A program made the position numbers and the translations under genes. A model generated the notes under the pieces. The model was not told the DNA's origin. It did no database searches and saw only the letters and a program-made list of their open reading frames with translations. From assembly GCA_965183885.1 (NCBI GenBank), contig OZ238992.1:1302001-1366000 (forward strand): 64,000 nucleotides of DNA. Direction: 5' to 3'. Origin of the DNA: UWMA-0277 sp965183885 (GTDB taxonomy: Bacteria > Bacteroidota > Bacteroidia > Flavobacteriales > BACL11). Positions 17,817 to 26,399 of the stretch are shown in pieces; within the stretch, counting starts at the first letter, position 1, and each line of letters starts with the position of its first letter.

Positions 17817-19353
17817 ACGGAAGATTATCGAAAGATTCTCTTCCGTTTTTTGTTTTTACTCGCTCTAATGCATTGATATTCTGATATATAAAATCAAAAC
17901 CTTTATTTAATTTTGGTGTTCGATATTTTTTATTTTCAAAAATTAGTTTTGAACTGAAAATCGAACACAATAACTTTTGTTTAGTAAAAACATCTGCATT
18001 TGAATAAAATTCTCCAAGGTTTTCTAATGCATAAATTCCAAAGTTTACAAAATCAGCAGTATTATCTTTCCCTTTAGTTTCTAACTTCTGTTTTTCTGCT
18101 TCTAAGGTTAAAAGATTCTCTTTCATTTCTTTATTTGTTATCTTATAAGTATCGTTATCAATAACCCCATCAATAAGTTTCATTGTTAGCGTTTTACTTT
18201 TTGCTTTTAGGTCATTGATTTTATCTCCTTTTCTTTTGATGATTGCCTTTTTGCTTGACTCTGAATTACTAAATCTTTCTTCTAAAATGCTTTTGAATAA
18301 ATCACTAATTTCTTTTTTGGGCTTTAATTTATTAAAGTATTTGTAGAGTGCTAAATGAGCATCTTTTATTGTGAATCTTGTTTTGCAACCTGACCTTGTT
18401 TCACAATGATAGTAATAGTAGATAGTACCACTTTTACTTCTTGATCCACTTCCAGTTAAATTTCTACTACATTTAGGACATTCTAAATGACCTCTAAGTG
18501 GTAGATTTTCATTTACTTTTGAAGCCTTTCTTTTATACCTACTTCTTATTCCTAATTGTTCCTGTATTCTATTAAAAGTGTCCAGTGTAATTAATGGAAT
18601 GTGTAAGCCGTCAACAATTTGTTCAGGCTCATCTTTGTAAGCAGGAACAATAATCTTTCCTGCATAAACAATTTGTTTAAGCATTCTGCTTAAAGTACTT
18701 CTTGTAAGAGCAAGTGGTTTATATTTTTCAGATTTTAGTAATTCGTTTTGAGATATAATACCCATTGAAAACTCAATAAACATCTCTTTAACTAAGGGAG
18801 ATATTTCAGGACAAGGTTGCATTAGGACTTTTCCAAATGGATCTCTTCCTTTTATATATCCTTTAGGTTGCATATTTATCCATCTTCCCTCTAATAATGC
18901 TCTCCTATTTCCTTCTTTAACTCTTTCGCTCCTAATCCTATTATCGATTTCAGGCATACCTAAATTAATTAGCAACATAAGAAGTTGTGTGCTTTGTTCG
19001 TGCTCAATCCAACCTTCTATACTATTTACTTCAACTCCCATACTCTTAAATAGTTCTATTTGCTTAAGAGCCTCTAATGTGTTTCTTGAAAATCTATCCC
19101 ATCTATGAACTAATAAATAGTCAATTTTCCTTTTATTCTTAATTATATATTCAAGTAACTTTATAAATTCTGGTCTAATAAAATTCTTAGCAGAATAATC
19201 CTCAACAAAGACAGAATCTACATCTACATTATTTTTTAAACAGAACTCTGACAATCGTGCTTGTTGGTCTGACAGACTATGACCGTGGTCTTTTTGGTCA
19301 GTAGTGCTAACTCTTGCGTAAAGTACTGCTCGTTTCCCGTTTAATTTCTTCAT
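17794..19353 (-). CDS. Large serine recombinase (resolvase/integrase, zinc ribbon)
   Basis: The 519-residue protein (start at ATG 19353; an in-frame TTG is at 19389) has the serine-recombinase catalytic domain with AVLYARVSTTDQ (nucleophile serine near residue 14), a Recombinase domain, a zinc ribbon (CPKCSRNLTG...CETRSGCK, about residues 290-330) and a coiled-coil C-terminal part, as in large serine integrases. It is the gene next to attL and is oriented towards it. Its last codons (encoding LCTRDGT and the stop) lie inside the tRNA-Leu 3' end/att repeat. It probably catalyses integration or excision of the left part of the island. Confidence 0.9.
   Translation of the reverse strand: MKKLNGKRAVLYARVSTTDQKDHGHSLSDQQARLSEFCLKNNVDVDSVFVEDYSAKNFIRPEFIKLLEYIIKNKRKIDYLLVHRWDRFSRNTLEALKQIELFKSMGVEVNSIEGWIEHEQSTQLLMLLINLGMPEIDNRIRSERVKEGNRRALLEGRWINMQPKGYIKGRDPFGKVLMQPCPEISPLVKEMFIEFSMGIISQNELLKSEKYKPLALTRSTLSRMLKQIVYAGKIIVPAYKDEPEQIVDGLHIPLITLDTFNRIQEQLGIRSRYKRKASKVNENLPLRGHLECPKCSRNLTGSGSRSKSGTIYYYYHCETRSGCKTRFTIKDAHLALYKYFNKLKPKKEISDLFKSILEERFSNSESSKKAIIKRKGDKINDLKAKSKTLTMKLIDGVIDNDTYKITNKEMKENLLTLEAEKQKLETKGKDNTADFVNFGIYALENLGEFYSNADVFTKQKLLCSIFSSKLIFENKKYRTPKLNKGFDFIYQNINALERVKTKNGRESFDNLPLCTRDGT
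17816..17851 (+). terminator. Island-borne terminator just after tRNA-Leu
   Basis: Stem AACGGAAGA (17816-17824) / TCTTCCGTT (17839-17847) followed by a T-run. It can end tRNA transcription and replace the displaced original at 58401. On the other strand the same bases encode the C-terminal residues of the serine recombinase. Confidence 0.65.
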
Positions 19354-19486
19354 CTTTTCTTTGTTTTGATTCGTAAATAATATCAGCAATCTGATATAAT
19401 GACTTTCTTATCTCTTTTGTTTCTTCTATTGTGTATCTTTTTCTATTTTTATTTAGTAGTTCATAACACTTTTCAATTGACAACAT
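19307..19486 (-). CDS. Small basic/acidic helical protein upstream of the recombinase
   Basis: A 59-residue open frame starts at ATG 19486 and ends at TAG 19307-19309, overlapping the recombinase start by 47 bp. The sequence (MLSIEKCYELLNKNRKRYTI...) is charged and apparently all-helical, with no composition bias expected of a chance frame. The overlap suggests translational coupling; a directionality factor or small regulator is possible but not shown. I do not recognise a family. Confidence 0.5.
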   Translation of the reverse strand: MLSIEKCYELLNKNRKRYTIEETKEIRKSLYQIADIIYESKQRKDEEIKRETSSTLRKS

Positions 19487-19561
19487 TCATTTTAATAATG
19501 TTGTATTCCGCCTTTTTTAAGGTTTAGGAATCCTCTGTTTTGACTATAGATTTATCCTCTC

Positions 19562-20464
19562 TTAGAGTTTATTATGTTTTGTTATTACAATCTTTCTTTT
19601 GTTCCCATTTGAAGGACTAAATTTTACTCCATCTCTATTGTGTTTTAGGTATAAATCAGTCATACCTAATTTTCCATCTATTTCATATTCTACCTGCGTA
19701 GATTTGGGCTTATTCTTTTTCAATATCACCTTTACTGAAGACACCTTATCTTCTCTTATTTGATTGATAATTTCTTTCTCCTGCTCTGTATAAATGTATT
19801 GGCTTTTGATCTTCTGATTAAGACCAAATTCTGCAAGTATTTTGTTAAAAGAGATATATAAATGAGTATTGTGGATTTTCTCATTTAATATTGGATAATG
19901 TTCAATAAAACTTTCTGACCATAAAATTACATCACCTTCTTCAGTAATAAGCAAGCCTGTATGACATCTAAATAATATTGCTATTAGAATCAACATATCA
20001 AAAGTTGTGCAATCAGTTTCAATTATACTGCTCATTCCTTTTGTTTCTAATACTTCTAAGTATTCTTCTATTTTTTCCCCATTAGGAAAATGACTTTTGA
20101 GAAGTTCTTTTAATTCCTCAATATTGTTCTCAACATACTTGAATGAGTTTTCTTTGTTTATTATTTGTTTTAAATTATAAATAGATGAAATAGAAACACC
20201 TACTTTTCTAAGTTTTTCAATAACCTTTAACCAAAAGAGTTCAGATAGATTAAAACGAGCAGTAGTATTTTTAGATGATTTTTCTTCTTCTTTAAATAAC
20301 AAATTACTTTTTCTCCAATGACTAACTACTCTTGTGGAAATACCTATATCACTTAATTTATATTTCTTTTGTTTTACTTCATTTAACATTAAATGGAAAT
20401 CTTTGTTCTTTGAGAGCATTTCTACTCCCTTATCCATTAATCCTTGTAAAATTTCGTGATTCAT
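19562..20464 (-). CDS. MerR-like HTH regulator
   Basis: The 300-residue protein carries a MerR-type winged helix at about residues 34-100 (YKLSDIGISTRVVSHWRKSN, then RFNLSELFWLKVIEKLRKVG). The larger C-terminal region has no motif I know and might be a sensor or dimerisation domain. It is divergent from the 20577-21834 operon, and the 112 bp between them holds two palindromes, the usual setting for a regulator controlling both genes. Confidence 0.65.
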   Translation of the reverse strand: MNHEILQGLMDKGVEMLSKNKDFHLMLNEVKQKKYKLSDIGISTRVVSHWRKSNLLFKEEEKSSKNTTARFNLSELFWLKVIEKLRKVGVSISSIYNLKQIINKENSFKYVENNIEELKELLKSHFPNGEKIEEYLEVLETKGMSSIIETDCTTFDMLILIAILFRCHTGLLITEEGDVILWSESFIEHYPILNEKIHNTHLYISFNKILAEFGLNQKIKSQYIYTEQEKEIINQIREDKVSSVKVILKKNKPKSTQVEYEIDGKLGMTDLYLKHNRDGVKFSPSNGNKRKIVITKHNKL

Positions 20465-20475
20465 AGTATATAATT

Positions 20476-20527
20476 CGTATTAATACGCAAATGTAATAAT
20501 AAATTACATATATAACACATATGTAAT
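20476..20527. promoter_or_regulatory. Two operator-like palindromes in a divergent promoter region
   Basis: CGTATTAATACG (20476-20487) is a perfect 12-bp palindrome. ATTACATAT (20503-20511) and ATATGTAAT (20519-20527) form 9-bp arms around a 7-bp spacer. They sit between the MerR-like gene and the operon it faces, so they are candidate binding sites for that regulator. Confidence 0.5.
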
Positions 20528-20537
20528 AGAAATAATG

Positions 20538-20545
20538 TATATTTG
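20538..20545 (+). promoter_or_regulatory. -7 promoter box for the 20577-21834 operon
   Basis: TATATTTG, 31 bp before ATG 20577 and 10 bp after the second palindrome, so a protein bound at the palindrome would cover the promoter. It lies inside the longer frame starting at 20535 and therefore favours ATG 20577. Confidence 0.6.
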
Positions 20546-20576
20546 TACATATAATTTATTAAGTAAAACATATAAA

Positions 20577-20927
20577 ATGCAAAGAATTTGCCCATTTACT
20601 AATCAAACTTTTACTCCAAAAAGGAGTAATCAGAGATTTTCTAACACACAGGCAAGAATTGCATACCATAATGCAAATGCCAAAAAAGACAGAAGAAATA
20701 AACTACCTATTCTAAATATCCTTAAAAGGAATTATGATATACTTTTATCAAATCTAAAGTCAACTAGCGAAGTAATTAGAAGTAAGGAGTATTTAAGAGG
20801 AGCAGGATTTGATTTTAAACAAATGACCTCATTTCAAAAAGTTGAAGGTATCAATACAGCAGTATTGTTTGACTTGGGATACCAATTAACAGAAAAGGGT
20901 AATTATAGAATAATTAGATGTGGATAA
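20577..20927 (+). CDS. Small unknown protein, first gene of a four-gene operon
   Basis: From ATG 20577 the product has 116 residues. The N-terminus MQRICPFTNQTFTPKRSNQR looks like a degenerate zinc-ribbon opening ('CP.C...F.PKRSNQ.YC') in which the second half has lost its cysteines (FSNTQARIAYHNANAKK). The remainder is helical, ending in a predicted beta segment. I cannot assign a function. It overlaps the next gene's GTG start by 8 bp. Confidence 0.65.
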   Translation: MQRICPFTNQTFTPKRSNQRFSNTQARIAYHNANAKKDRRNKLPILNILKRNYDILLSNLKSTSEVIRSKEYLRGAGFDFKQMTSFQKVEGINTAVLFDLGYQLTEKGNYRIIRCG

Positions 20928-21111
20928 GGCACTGGAAATTTTAAACCATAGTGAATTACACAAGATACCAAACGAGATACCTAATTCTAAAGAGACGGAT
21001 GAATCATTCTCTTATATTGTCAGTATTAGTCTTATGGTTGCAATGGCTTTTGTATTTATAAAAACTATATCAGATGCAAACGAAAGAAGACTTCCAAAAA
21101 CAAGCGATTAA
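20920..21111 (+). CDS. Small single-span membrane protein
   Basis: A 63-residue frame starts with GTG at 20920, overlapping the previous stop. It contains one hydrophobic segment (YIVSISLMVAMAFVFIKTI, about residues 32-50) followed by a charged tail. It overlaps the next gene by 38 bp. Membership of the operon supports it being real; function unknown. Confidence 0.5.
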   Translation: MDKALEILNHSELHKIPNEIPNSKETDESFSYIVSISLMVAMAFVFIKTISDANERRLPKTSD

Positions 21112-21256
21112 AGAGGTATTATCAAGCGATTATATGAAATACGCTCTTTATGGTGTAGGTGCAGTTATTGCTATTTATCTAAGTGGTATTGTGATGAAAG
21201 TAATCGGAAACACCACTCATTCCTATAAGTATATGCAAGAAGCCTTTAAGAAATGA
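21074..21256 (+). CDS. Small single-span membrane protein
   Basis: The 60-residue protein has a charged N-terminus and one transmembrane segment (YALYGVGAVIAIYLSGIVMK, about residues 23-42). Its stop overlaps the resolvase ATG in an ATGA arrangement. Two consecutive small membrane proteins coupled to a recombinase is an unusual combination; function unknown. Confidence 0.55.
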   Translation: MQTKEDFQKQAIKEVLSSDYMKYALYGVGAVIAIYLSGIVMKVIGNTTHSYKYMQEAFKK

Positions 21257-21834
21257 AAGTAGCCCTATATAATAGAGTGTCTACCATTAAGCAGACGAAT
21301 GAAAATCAGAAGATTCGTTTAGAGGAATATGCTAAGATTAAAGGTTGGGAATATGATGTGTATGAAGAGGTAGAAAGCAGTAGAAAGACACGACCAATCA
21401 AACAGATGTTACTTTCTAAGTTAAGAAGTCAGGTATATGATGCGGTAGTGGTTTACAAGTTAGATAGGTGGGCAAGAAGTTCCACAGAACTTATTTTAGA
21501 AACTAAAGAGTTAGTAGATAATGGTATCATATTTATTTCTGTGTCGGATAACTTAGATTTCTCTACAGCAAGTGGAAAACTTCATTTCCAGATTTTATCG
21601 GCTTTTGCCGAGTTTGAGCGATCACTTATTAGCGAAAGAACCAAAGAGGGTTTGAGAAGAGCCAAAACTCAAGGTAAACAGTTAGGACGACCAAAAGGCA
21701 GTAAAGACAAGAAACCAAGACGAAAAAGTGGCTATCTGCTGAAAGAAGCCAAAAAGAGAATGGTATCCGACCAACAAGAGGGAAAGTATTTTGATATAAA
21801 TTATTATTTAAATAATCGTCCCCCAAACAACTAA
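21253..21834 (+). CDS. Small serine recombinase (resolvase/invertase type)
   Basis: The 193-residue protein has the resolvase N-terminal domain with VALYNRVSTIKQ (nucleophile serine at residue 10), the YKLDRWARSSTE and AFAEFERSLISERTKEGLRR segments, and a short basic C-terminal region with GRPKGS typical of the arm before the HTH. It is the last gene of the operon starting at 20577. A role in resolution or inversion within the island is plausible; no inverted pair was found to show which. Confidence 0.85.
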   Translation: MKVALYNRVSTIKQTNENQKIRLEEYAKIKGWEYDVYEEVESSRKTRPIKQMLLSKLRSQVYDAVVVYKLDRWARSSTELILETKELVDNGIIFISVSDNLDFSTASGKLHFQILSAFAEFERSLISERTKEGLRRAKTQGKQLGRPKGSKDKKPRRKSGYLLKEAKKRMVSDQQEGKYFDINYYLNNRPPNN

Positions 21835-21845
21835 ATTGACGAAAA

Positions 21846-21879
21846 TTACCGAATTTACTCGGTAACCTCCCCTTTTTTT
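21846..21879 (+). terminator. Terminator after the resolvase operon
   Basis: Stem TTACCGA/TCGGTAA (21846-21865), then a C-rich stretch and a seven-T run, 12 bp past the resolvase stop. Confidence 0.65.
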
Positions 21880-21953
21880 CAACAATAAAAAAACGACCGT
21901 TTTTTTACTACTTCTTTTCTTATTTTTATGCATCTAACATTTTACTTAGTTGT

Positions 21954-24900
21954 ATGCCAATTTTCCAAAATTCTATTGTAGAGAAATTTCTGAATGATTT
22001 AGAAGAAAGCGTTATTGATACTGCTTTTGAAAGATTTAAGGAAGTATATAGTTCAAGAAGGATACACGAGATAAAGAAACTAAAAGAGGAACAATATCAA
22101 GAGGGATTTATTAAAGACATTTTTGGAAAGGTTTTAGGATACACTATACCTCCTGAATCTCCTATAAATATTGAACTCGAAAAGAAAAATGAAACAAATG
22201 CCAAAAAGGTAGATGGAGCGATAATGAAAGATGGAGAGGTTATAGGTGTAATTGAGTTAAAAGACAACAAAACCAAAAACCTTGACAAGGTAAAAGACCA
22301 AGCCTTTGGATATAAGGTAAATCATAAAGGATGTAAGTATGTAGTAACTTCTAATTTCCAGAAGTTGAGGTTTTATATAGATGATGCAACAGAATATGAA
22401 GAGTTTGATTTATACAATTTAGATAGAAAAGAGTTTTCTCGCTTTTATCTCTTTTTGAGAAAGGAAGGCTTGTTGGATAAAAACACACCTGAAAAACTAA
22501 AAGAAGAAACCAAGTTTCACGAAGAAGACATAGGAAAAAAATTATACAAAGATTACTCAGCATTTAAATACAAGTTCTTTGATAATATAGTAAAGAACAA
22601 CCCTCAGTACGACAAGTTGTTGTTGTTTAAAACATCACAGAAGTTTTTAGATAGAATCCTCTTTGTGCTTTTTGCAGAAGATAAAAAATTGATACCTGAA
22701 AATGCCATTTCACGAATAGTTGAGAGTTGGGAGAAAGCAGATGATTTACACTACAAACCTTTGTATGAACTATTCAAAATTTTATTTACTCATTTAAATG
22801 TAGGACACACCTATAAAAGTGGATACGAAATACCTGCGTATAATGGTGGTTTATTCTCAGAAGACGAGGTGTTAAACAATCTGAAAGTAGATGATGAAGT
22901 ATTGAAGGACGATTTACTGACATTAAGTAAATACGATTTTAATACTGAAGTTGATGTAAACATATTAGGACACATCTTTGAGCATTCTTTGTCGGAGTTA
23001 GAACAAGTAGAAGCAGAAATTAAGGGGGAAGTAGCAGATAAGACAAAAGGAAAACGAAAGAAAGATGGTGTATTCTACACTCCTAAGTACATAACAAAAT
23101 ACATAGTTGACAATACTATTGGAAAACTCTGTGAGGAGAAGAAATTAGAATTACAGATAGATAACTATGATGTAAGTCAATACCAAAACAAAAGTGGGAA
23201 ATTAAATACAAAAGGAAAAACCTTCTTTAAGATTTTGGAAGATTACAAAGAGTGGTTATTTGAGTTAAAGATAGTAGACCCTGCTTGTGGTAGTGGTGCA
23301 TTTTTGAATCAAGCACTTACTTACCTAATAGATGAGCATAAGTTTGTAGATGATTTAATAGCCGAATTAACCAATACTCCTTTACGACTATTCGATACGG
23401 ACAAAGCAATTTTAGAAAAGAACATATTTGGTGTAGATATCAATGAAGAGAGTGTAGAAATTGCCAAACTATCCTTGTGGCTAAGAACTGCTCAAAAAGG
23501 AAGAAAGTTATCAAACCTGAGTAATAATATAAAGTGTGGAAACTCTCTAATAAGTGATGTTGAAGTTGCAGGAGACAAAGCGTTTGATTGGCAAAAGGAA
23601 TTTCCAGATGTATTTGCTAATGGTGGCTTTGATGTTGTGATTGGGAATCCTCCCTATGTAGATATAAAAGGGTTAGAGAAAGAGATGGTGAAGGAGCTAT
23701 TCAATAGTTATTCAACAACTGAGAATCGTATAAACTTATATTCAATTTTTATTGAAAAAGGATTTGAGATAGTTAGGTCTAAAGGATACCTTTCTTACAT
23801 TAACCCAAATTCAATACTTGTCAACTCTTCTTATACTAAAATAAGAAAGTTGTTAATGGATCATATTACTTCAATCATAAAGTTGCCTGATGGAGTTTTT
23901 GAAGATGCAATAGTTGAAACAATAATTTTTGAGTTTAGAAAAGACTCTAATTATAAGAGTGTAAAAACAATAGTGTTTCCTAAGAGTGAAAAAATTTCAT
24001 TTGTTGATGATTCAAAAGCAAGGTATGTTAACAAGGAAGATTGGAAAATAGATGAGTCTTGGAATTACAATATTTATGTGAGCAATAAGCAACTACAATT
24101 ACTAAGAAATATTAGTAAGGATTCTATTGAATTAAATGATATTGCTGATTTCACATTAGGAATAACACCTTATGACAAATATAAAGGTCATTCTAAGGAA
24201 CTAATAAAAGGGAAAGGGTATCACTCAAAAACAAAAGATGATGATACTTATAAACCCTTGATTACTGGAGGTAATATTGTAAGGTTTAATGTGACAAACA
24301 CTATTAAAGAGTATTTGAAGTATGGAGATTGGTTAGGAGCACCAAGAGAAGAAAGATTTTTTACAAACCCAAGAATTCTTATTAGGCAAATTGTTTCAGG
24401 AAAACCTCCAAGAATTTATGCTGGCTATTCAGATGAAGAATTATATTATACACAAATAGGATTTGGGGTTATACCTAAAGAAAATACAATTAAAGTAAAG
24501 CAATTGTTGGGAATAATAAACTCAAAACTCATTAACTTTTTTCATAAGTATAGTTTTTTAGACCTTGAAAAAGAATTGTTTCAAAAGATACTTATTGCAA
24601 ATTGTAAAAAGTTTCCAATTAAACAAAAATTGTTAAATAATGATTTGAAAGATTTAGAGGAATTAGTAAATAAAATGATTCAAAATGGAAATAAACATCT
24701 TGAATTAGGAGATAATTTTATAACCTATTTAAAATCCTCTTTAAGGATTGAACCTACCAAGAAAATCTTAAACTGGCACGAATTAGATTTCATAAACTTC
24801 ATTAAAGAACTCAATAAAGCCATTAAAAAGCAGGGAGGAGAGAAACTAACTAAACTCCAAGAGATGGATTGGATGGAAGTTTTTGAAACTAAAAAAACAG

Positions 24901-25013
24901 AAGCATTAAACCTAAAAACAGAAATTGATAAAACAGATAGAGAAATAGACAAAATGGTTTATGAATTGTACGGCTTAACAGAAGATGAAATTAAAATAGT
25001 TGAAGAGAGTTGA
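21954..25013 (+). CDS. Type IIG (Eco57I-like) restriction-modification enzyme
   Basis: This 1019-residue single-chain enzyme has an N-terminal PD-(D/E)XK nuclease (KKVDGAIM with D87, then GVIELKD with E101 and K103), a helical connector, an N6-adenine methyltransferase with motif I DPACGSGAFLNQAL (about residue 440) and motif IV NPPYVD (about residue 564), and a C-terminal target-recognition region. Cutting and methylation by one polypeptide fit the type IIG/IIL class. It is followed after 38 bp by an Mrr-like gene. It protects the island or host from foreign DNA; the recognition site is not predictable. Confidence 0.88.
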   Translation: MPIFQNSIVEKFLNDLEESVIDTAFERFKEVYSSRRIHEIKKLKEEQYQEGFIKDIFGKVLGYTIPPESPINIELEKKNETNAKKVDGAIMKDGEVIGVIELKDNKTKNLDKVKDQAFGYKVNHKGCKYVVTSNFQKLRFYIDDATEYEEFDLYNLDRKEFSRFYLFLRKEGLLDKNTPEKLKEETKFHEEDIGKKLYKDYSAFKYKFFDNIVKNNPQYDKLLLFKTSQKFLDRILFVLFAEDKKLIPENAISRIVESWEKADDLHYKPLYELFKILFTHLNVGHTYKSGYEIPAYNGGLFSEDEVLNNLKVDDEVLKDDLLTLSKYDFNTEVDVNILGHIFEHSLSELEQVEAEIKGEVADKTKGKRKKDGVFYTPKYITKYIVDNTIGKLCEEKKLELQIDNYDVSQYQNKSGKLNTKGKTFFKILEDYKEWLFELKIVDPACGSGAFLNQALTYLIDEHKFVDDLIAELTNTPLRLFDTDKAILEKNIFGVDINEESVEIAKLSLWLRTAQKGRKLSNLSNNIKCGNSLISDVEVAGDKAFDWQKEFPDVFANGGFDVVIGNPPYVDIKGLEKEMVKELFNSYSTTENRINLYSIFIEKGFEIVRSKGYLSYINPNSILVNSSYTKIRKLLMDHITSIIKLPDGVFEDAIVETIIFEFRKDSNYKSVKTIVFPKSEKISFVDDSKARYVNKEDWKIDESWNYNIYVSNKQLQLLRNISKDSIELNDIADFTLGITPYDKYKGHSKELIKGKGYHSKTKDDDTYKPLITGGNIVRFNVTNTIKEYLKYGDWLGAPREERFFTNPRILIRQIVSGKPPRIYAGYSDEELYYTQIGFGVIPKENTIKVKQLLGIINSKLINFFHKYSFLDLEKELFQKILIANCKKFPIKQKLLNNDLKDLEELVNKMIQNGNKHLELGDNFITYLKSSLRIEPTKKILNWHELDFINFIKELNKAIKKQGGEKLTKLQEMDWMEVFETKKTEALNLKTEIDKTDREIDKMVYELYGLTEDEIKIVEES

Positions 25014-25051
25014 TGGATAAAACGAATTATTATTTATAGAATAAATAAACT

Positions 25052-26050
25052 ATGGAAGTATATATTTTAAGAGCAGATTATGGTCGTTACACTAAATCTT
25101 TTAAGGATAATAAATATGTAGGAATTGGTTGGTTTGAGGGGGTGAATCCAATCAATGAGAATTGGAAATTAGACGATAAAGATTGGTTAAAAGAAAAATA
25201 CAAAGAGAAGTATATAGACGACCCGAAAATGAGGGTAAACCAAAATGTTGGACAAATATTCAGGTTTATAAATGACTTAAATATTGGTGATATTATAATA
25301 TGTCCATATAATACTTCTGAGTTATTGATAGGTCAAGTTGATGGAGAATTGTTTTATAAGGCGGATAATACATCTCCATATTCTTGGAGAAAATCTGTTA
25401 AATGGATAAAAGATAATGTGAATAGACACGATTTTTCACAGCCGCTACAAAATACTCTGAAGGCAACCTTAACTCATTTTAAAGTTAAACAAAAGGATGA
25501 GATACTTGAAATTTTAGGATTTAAAGTGTCTGAACATAAAAAGAAGATTGAATCAGATTTCAACCCCAATTATGTTTATGAGCAAATAAGAAAACAGTTT
25601 TTAGAATTGAACCCAACTGAATTTGAGCAATTAGTTTCTTATGTTTTAAGAACTCTTGGATTTGAACCAACACAAGAGATTGGTAAAGTTGGAGATGGAG
25701 GAATAGATTATGAAGGTGTGTTAGATGTTCAAGGGGTTGCATCAATTGATTTGCAAGTTCAAGTAAAACGATATGATAAAAATGTCATAGGGGAGTTAGA
25801 TGTTAGAAATTTTAGAGGTGCTTTAAAAAAAGATTTTCAGGGTTGCTTTATTACACTTTCTAAATTTAACAAAAAGGCAAAAGAATCAGCAACAAATGAT
25901 GAAATGAAACAAATTCAATTGATAGATGGTCATCAATTTACAGAGTTGTTTATTGAGCAATATGATAAGATTGTAGATGTGATAGAAAGTGAAGAAAATG
26001 ATGTTTTATTAGATAAACTTCAGTTTAAAAAATCACTTTTGCCTATTTAA
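25052..26050 (+). CDS. Mrr-like restriction endonuclease
   Basis: The 332-residue protein has an Mrr_cat domain in its C-terminal half: LNPTEFEQLVSYVLRTLG, then the catalytic VGDGGIDYEG (about residue 213) and LQVQVKRY (Q-x-K), followed by RNFRGALKK. The N-terminal ~150 residues (WKLDDKDWLKEKYKEKY, IGDIIICPYNTSELLIGQV) look like a small reader domain. Mrr enzymes usually cut modified DNA, so it could act against methylated foreign DNA. It forms a defence pair with the upstream type IIG gene. Confidence 0.82.
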   Translation: MEVYILRADYGRYTKSFKDNKYVGIGWFEGVNPINENWKLDDKDWLKEKYKEKYIDDPKMRVNQNVGQIFRFINDLNIGDIIICPYNTSELLIGQVDGELFYKADNTSPYSWRKSVKWIKDNVNRHDFSQPLQNTLKATLTHFKVKQKDEILEILGFKVSEHKKKIESDFNPNYVYEQIRKQFLELNPTEFEQLVSYVLRTLGFEPTQEIGKVGDGGIDYEGVLDVQGVASIDLQVQVKRYDKNVIGELDVRNFRGALKKDFQGCFITLSKFNKKAKESATNDEMKQIQLIDGHQFTELFIEQYDKIVDVIESEENDVLLDKLQFKKSLLPI

Positions 26051-26297
26051 TATCATAAAATAATGAACCTAAAACCCCTACATAAATCAAAGGAATTGGA
26101 GTTCTATACTGCTGAGGAGATACAGCCTATATAAGTGTTTAATACCATAGTAGTACTACTTTCATCATATAGACTACATAAATGAAAATGTGTTCTTGTC
26201 CATTAAACCTTGAGATATAAGTAATGTTTTTAAAGAGAAAAGAGCCTCTAAATCCCCTTTCAGATTTTGAATTTCCTGTTCGTCAAGAGTACAAAGT
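26051..26297. other. Intergenic stretch between the Mrr-like gene and the integrase
   Basis: No convincing gene is present. The stretch is AT-rich with many stops in all frames. It could hold the old right junction of the serine-recombinase element, but no copy of the tRNA repeat is visible. Confidence 0.5.
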
Positions 26298-26330
26298 AAA
26301 CGCCTGAAACTCAACAAGTTTCAGGCGTTT
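26298..26330. terminator. Strong hairpin/terminator
   Basis: AAACGCCTGAAACT (26298-26311) and AGTTTCAGGCGTTT (26317-26330) form a perfect 14-bp stem with a 5-base loop and end in T on the + strand and T on the - strand. It insulates the integrase from the restriction genes. Confidence 0.75.
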
Positions 26331-26348
26331 TCTAGTTTTAAAGAAGGT

Positions 26349-26372
26349 TTGGAATCACTTGTGGAATCAGTA
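26349..26372 (+). promoter_or_regulatory. GGAATCA direct repeats upstream of the integrase
   Basis: GGAATCACT and GGAATCAGT occur 11 bp apart just before the integrase ATG. The same pair, with 9-bp spacing, recurs at 58220, inside attR. They are candidate arm-type integrase sites. Confidence 0.35.
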
Positions 26373-26399
26373 AGTCCACATTTCGTTCCCAAAAAAAAA

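Noticed and set aside
26051..26297. Third copy of the tRNA-Leu repeat marking the end of a left element
   Set aside because: I searched by eye for the T-arm sequence GGTTCAAGTCCC and found none, so the internal boundary stays undefined.
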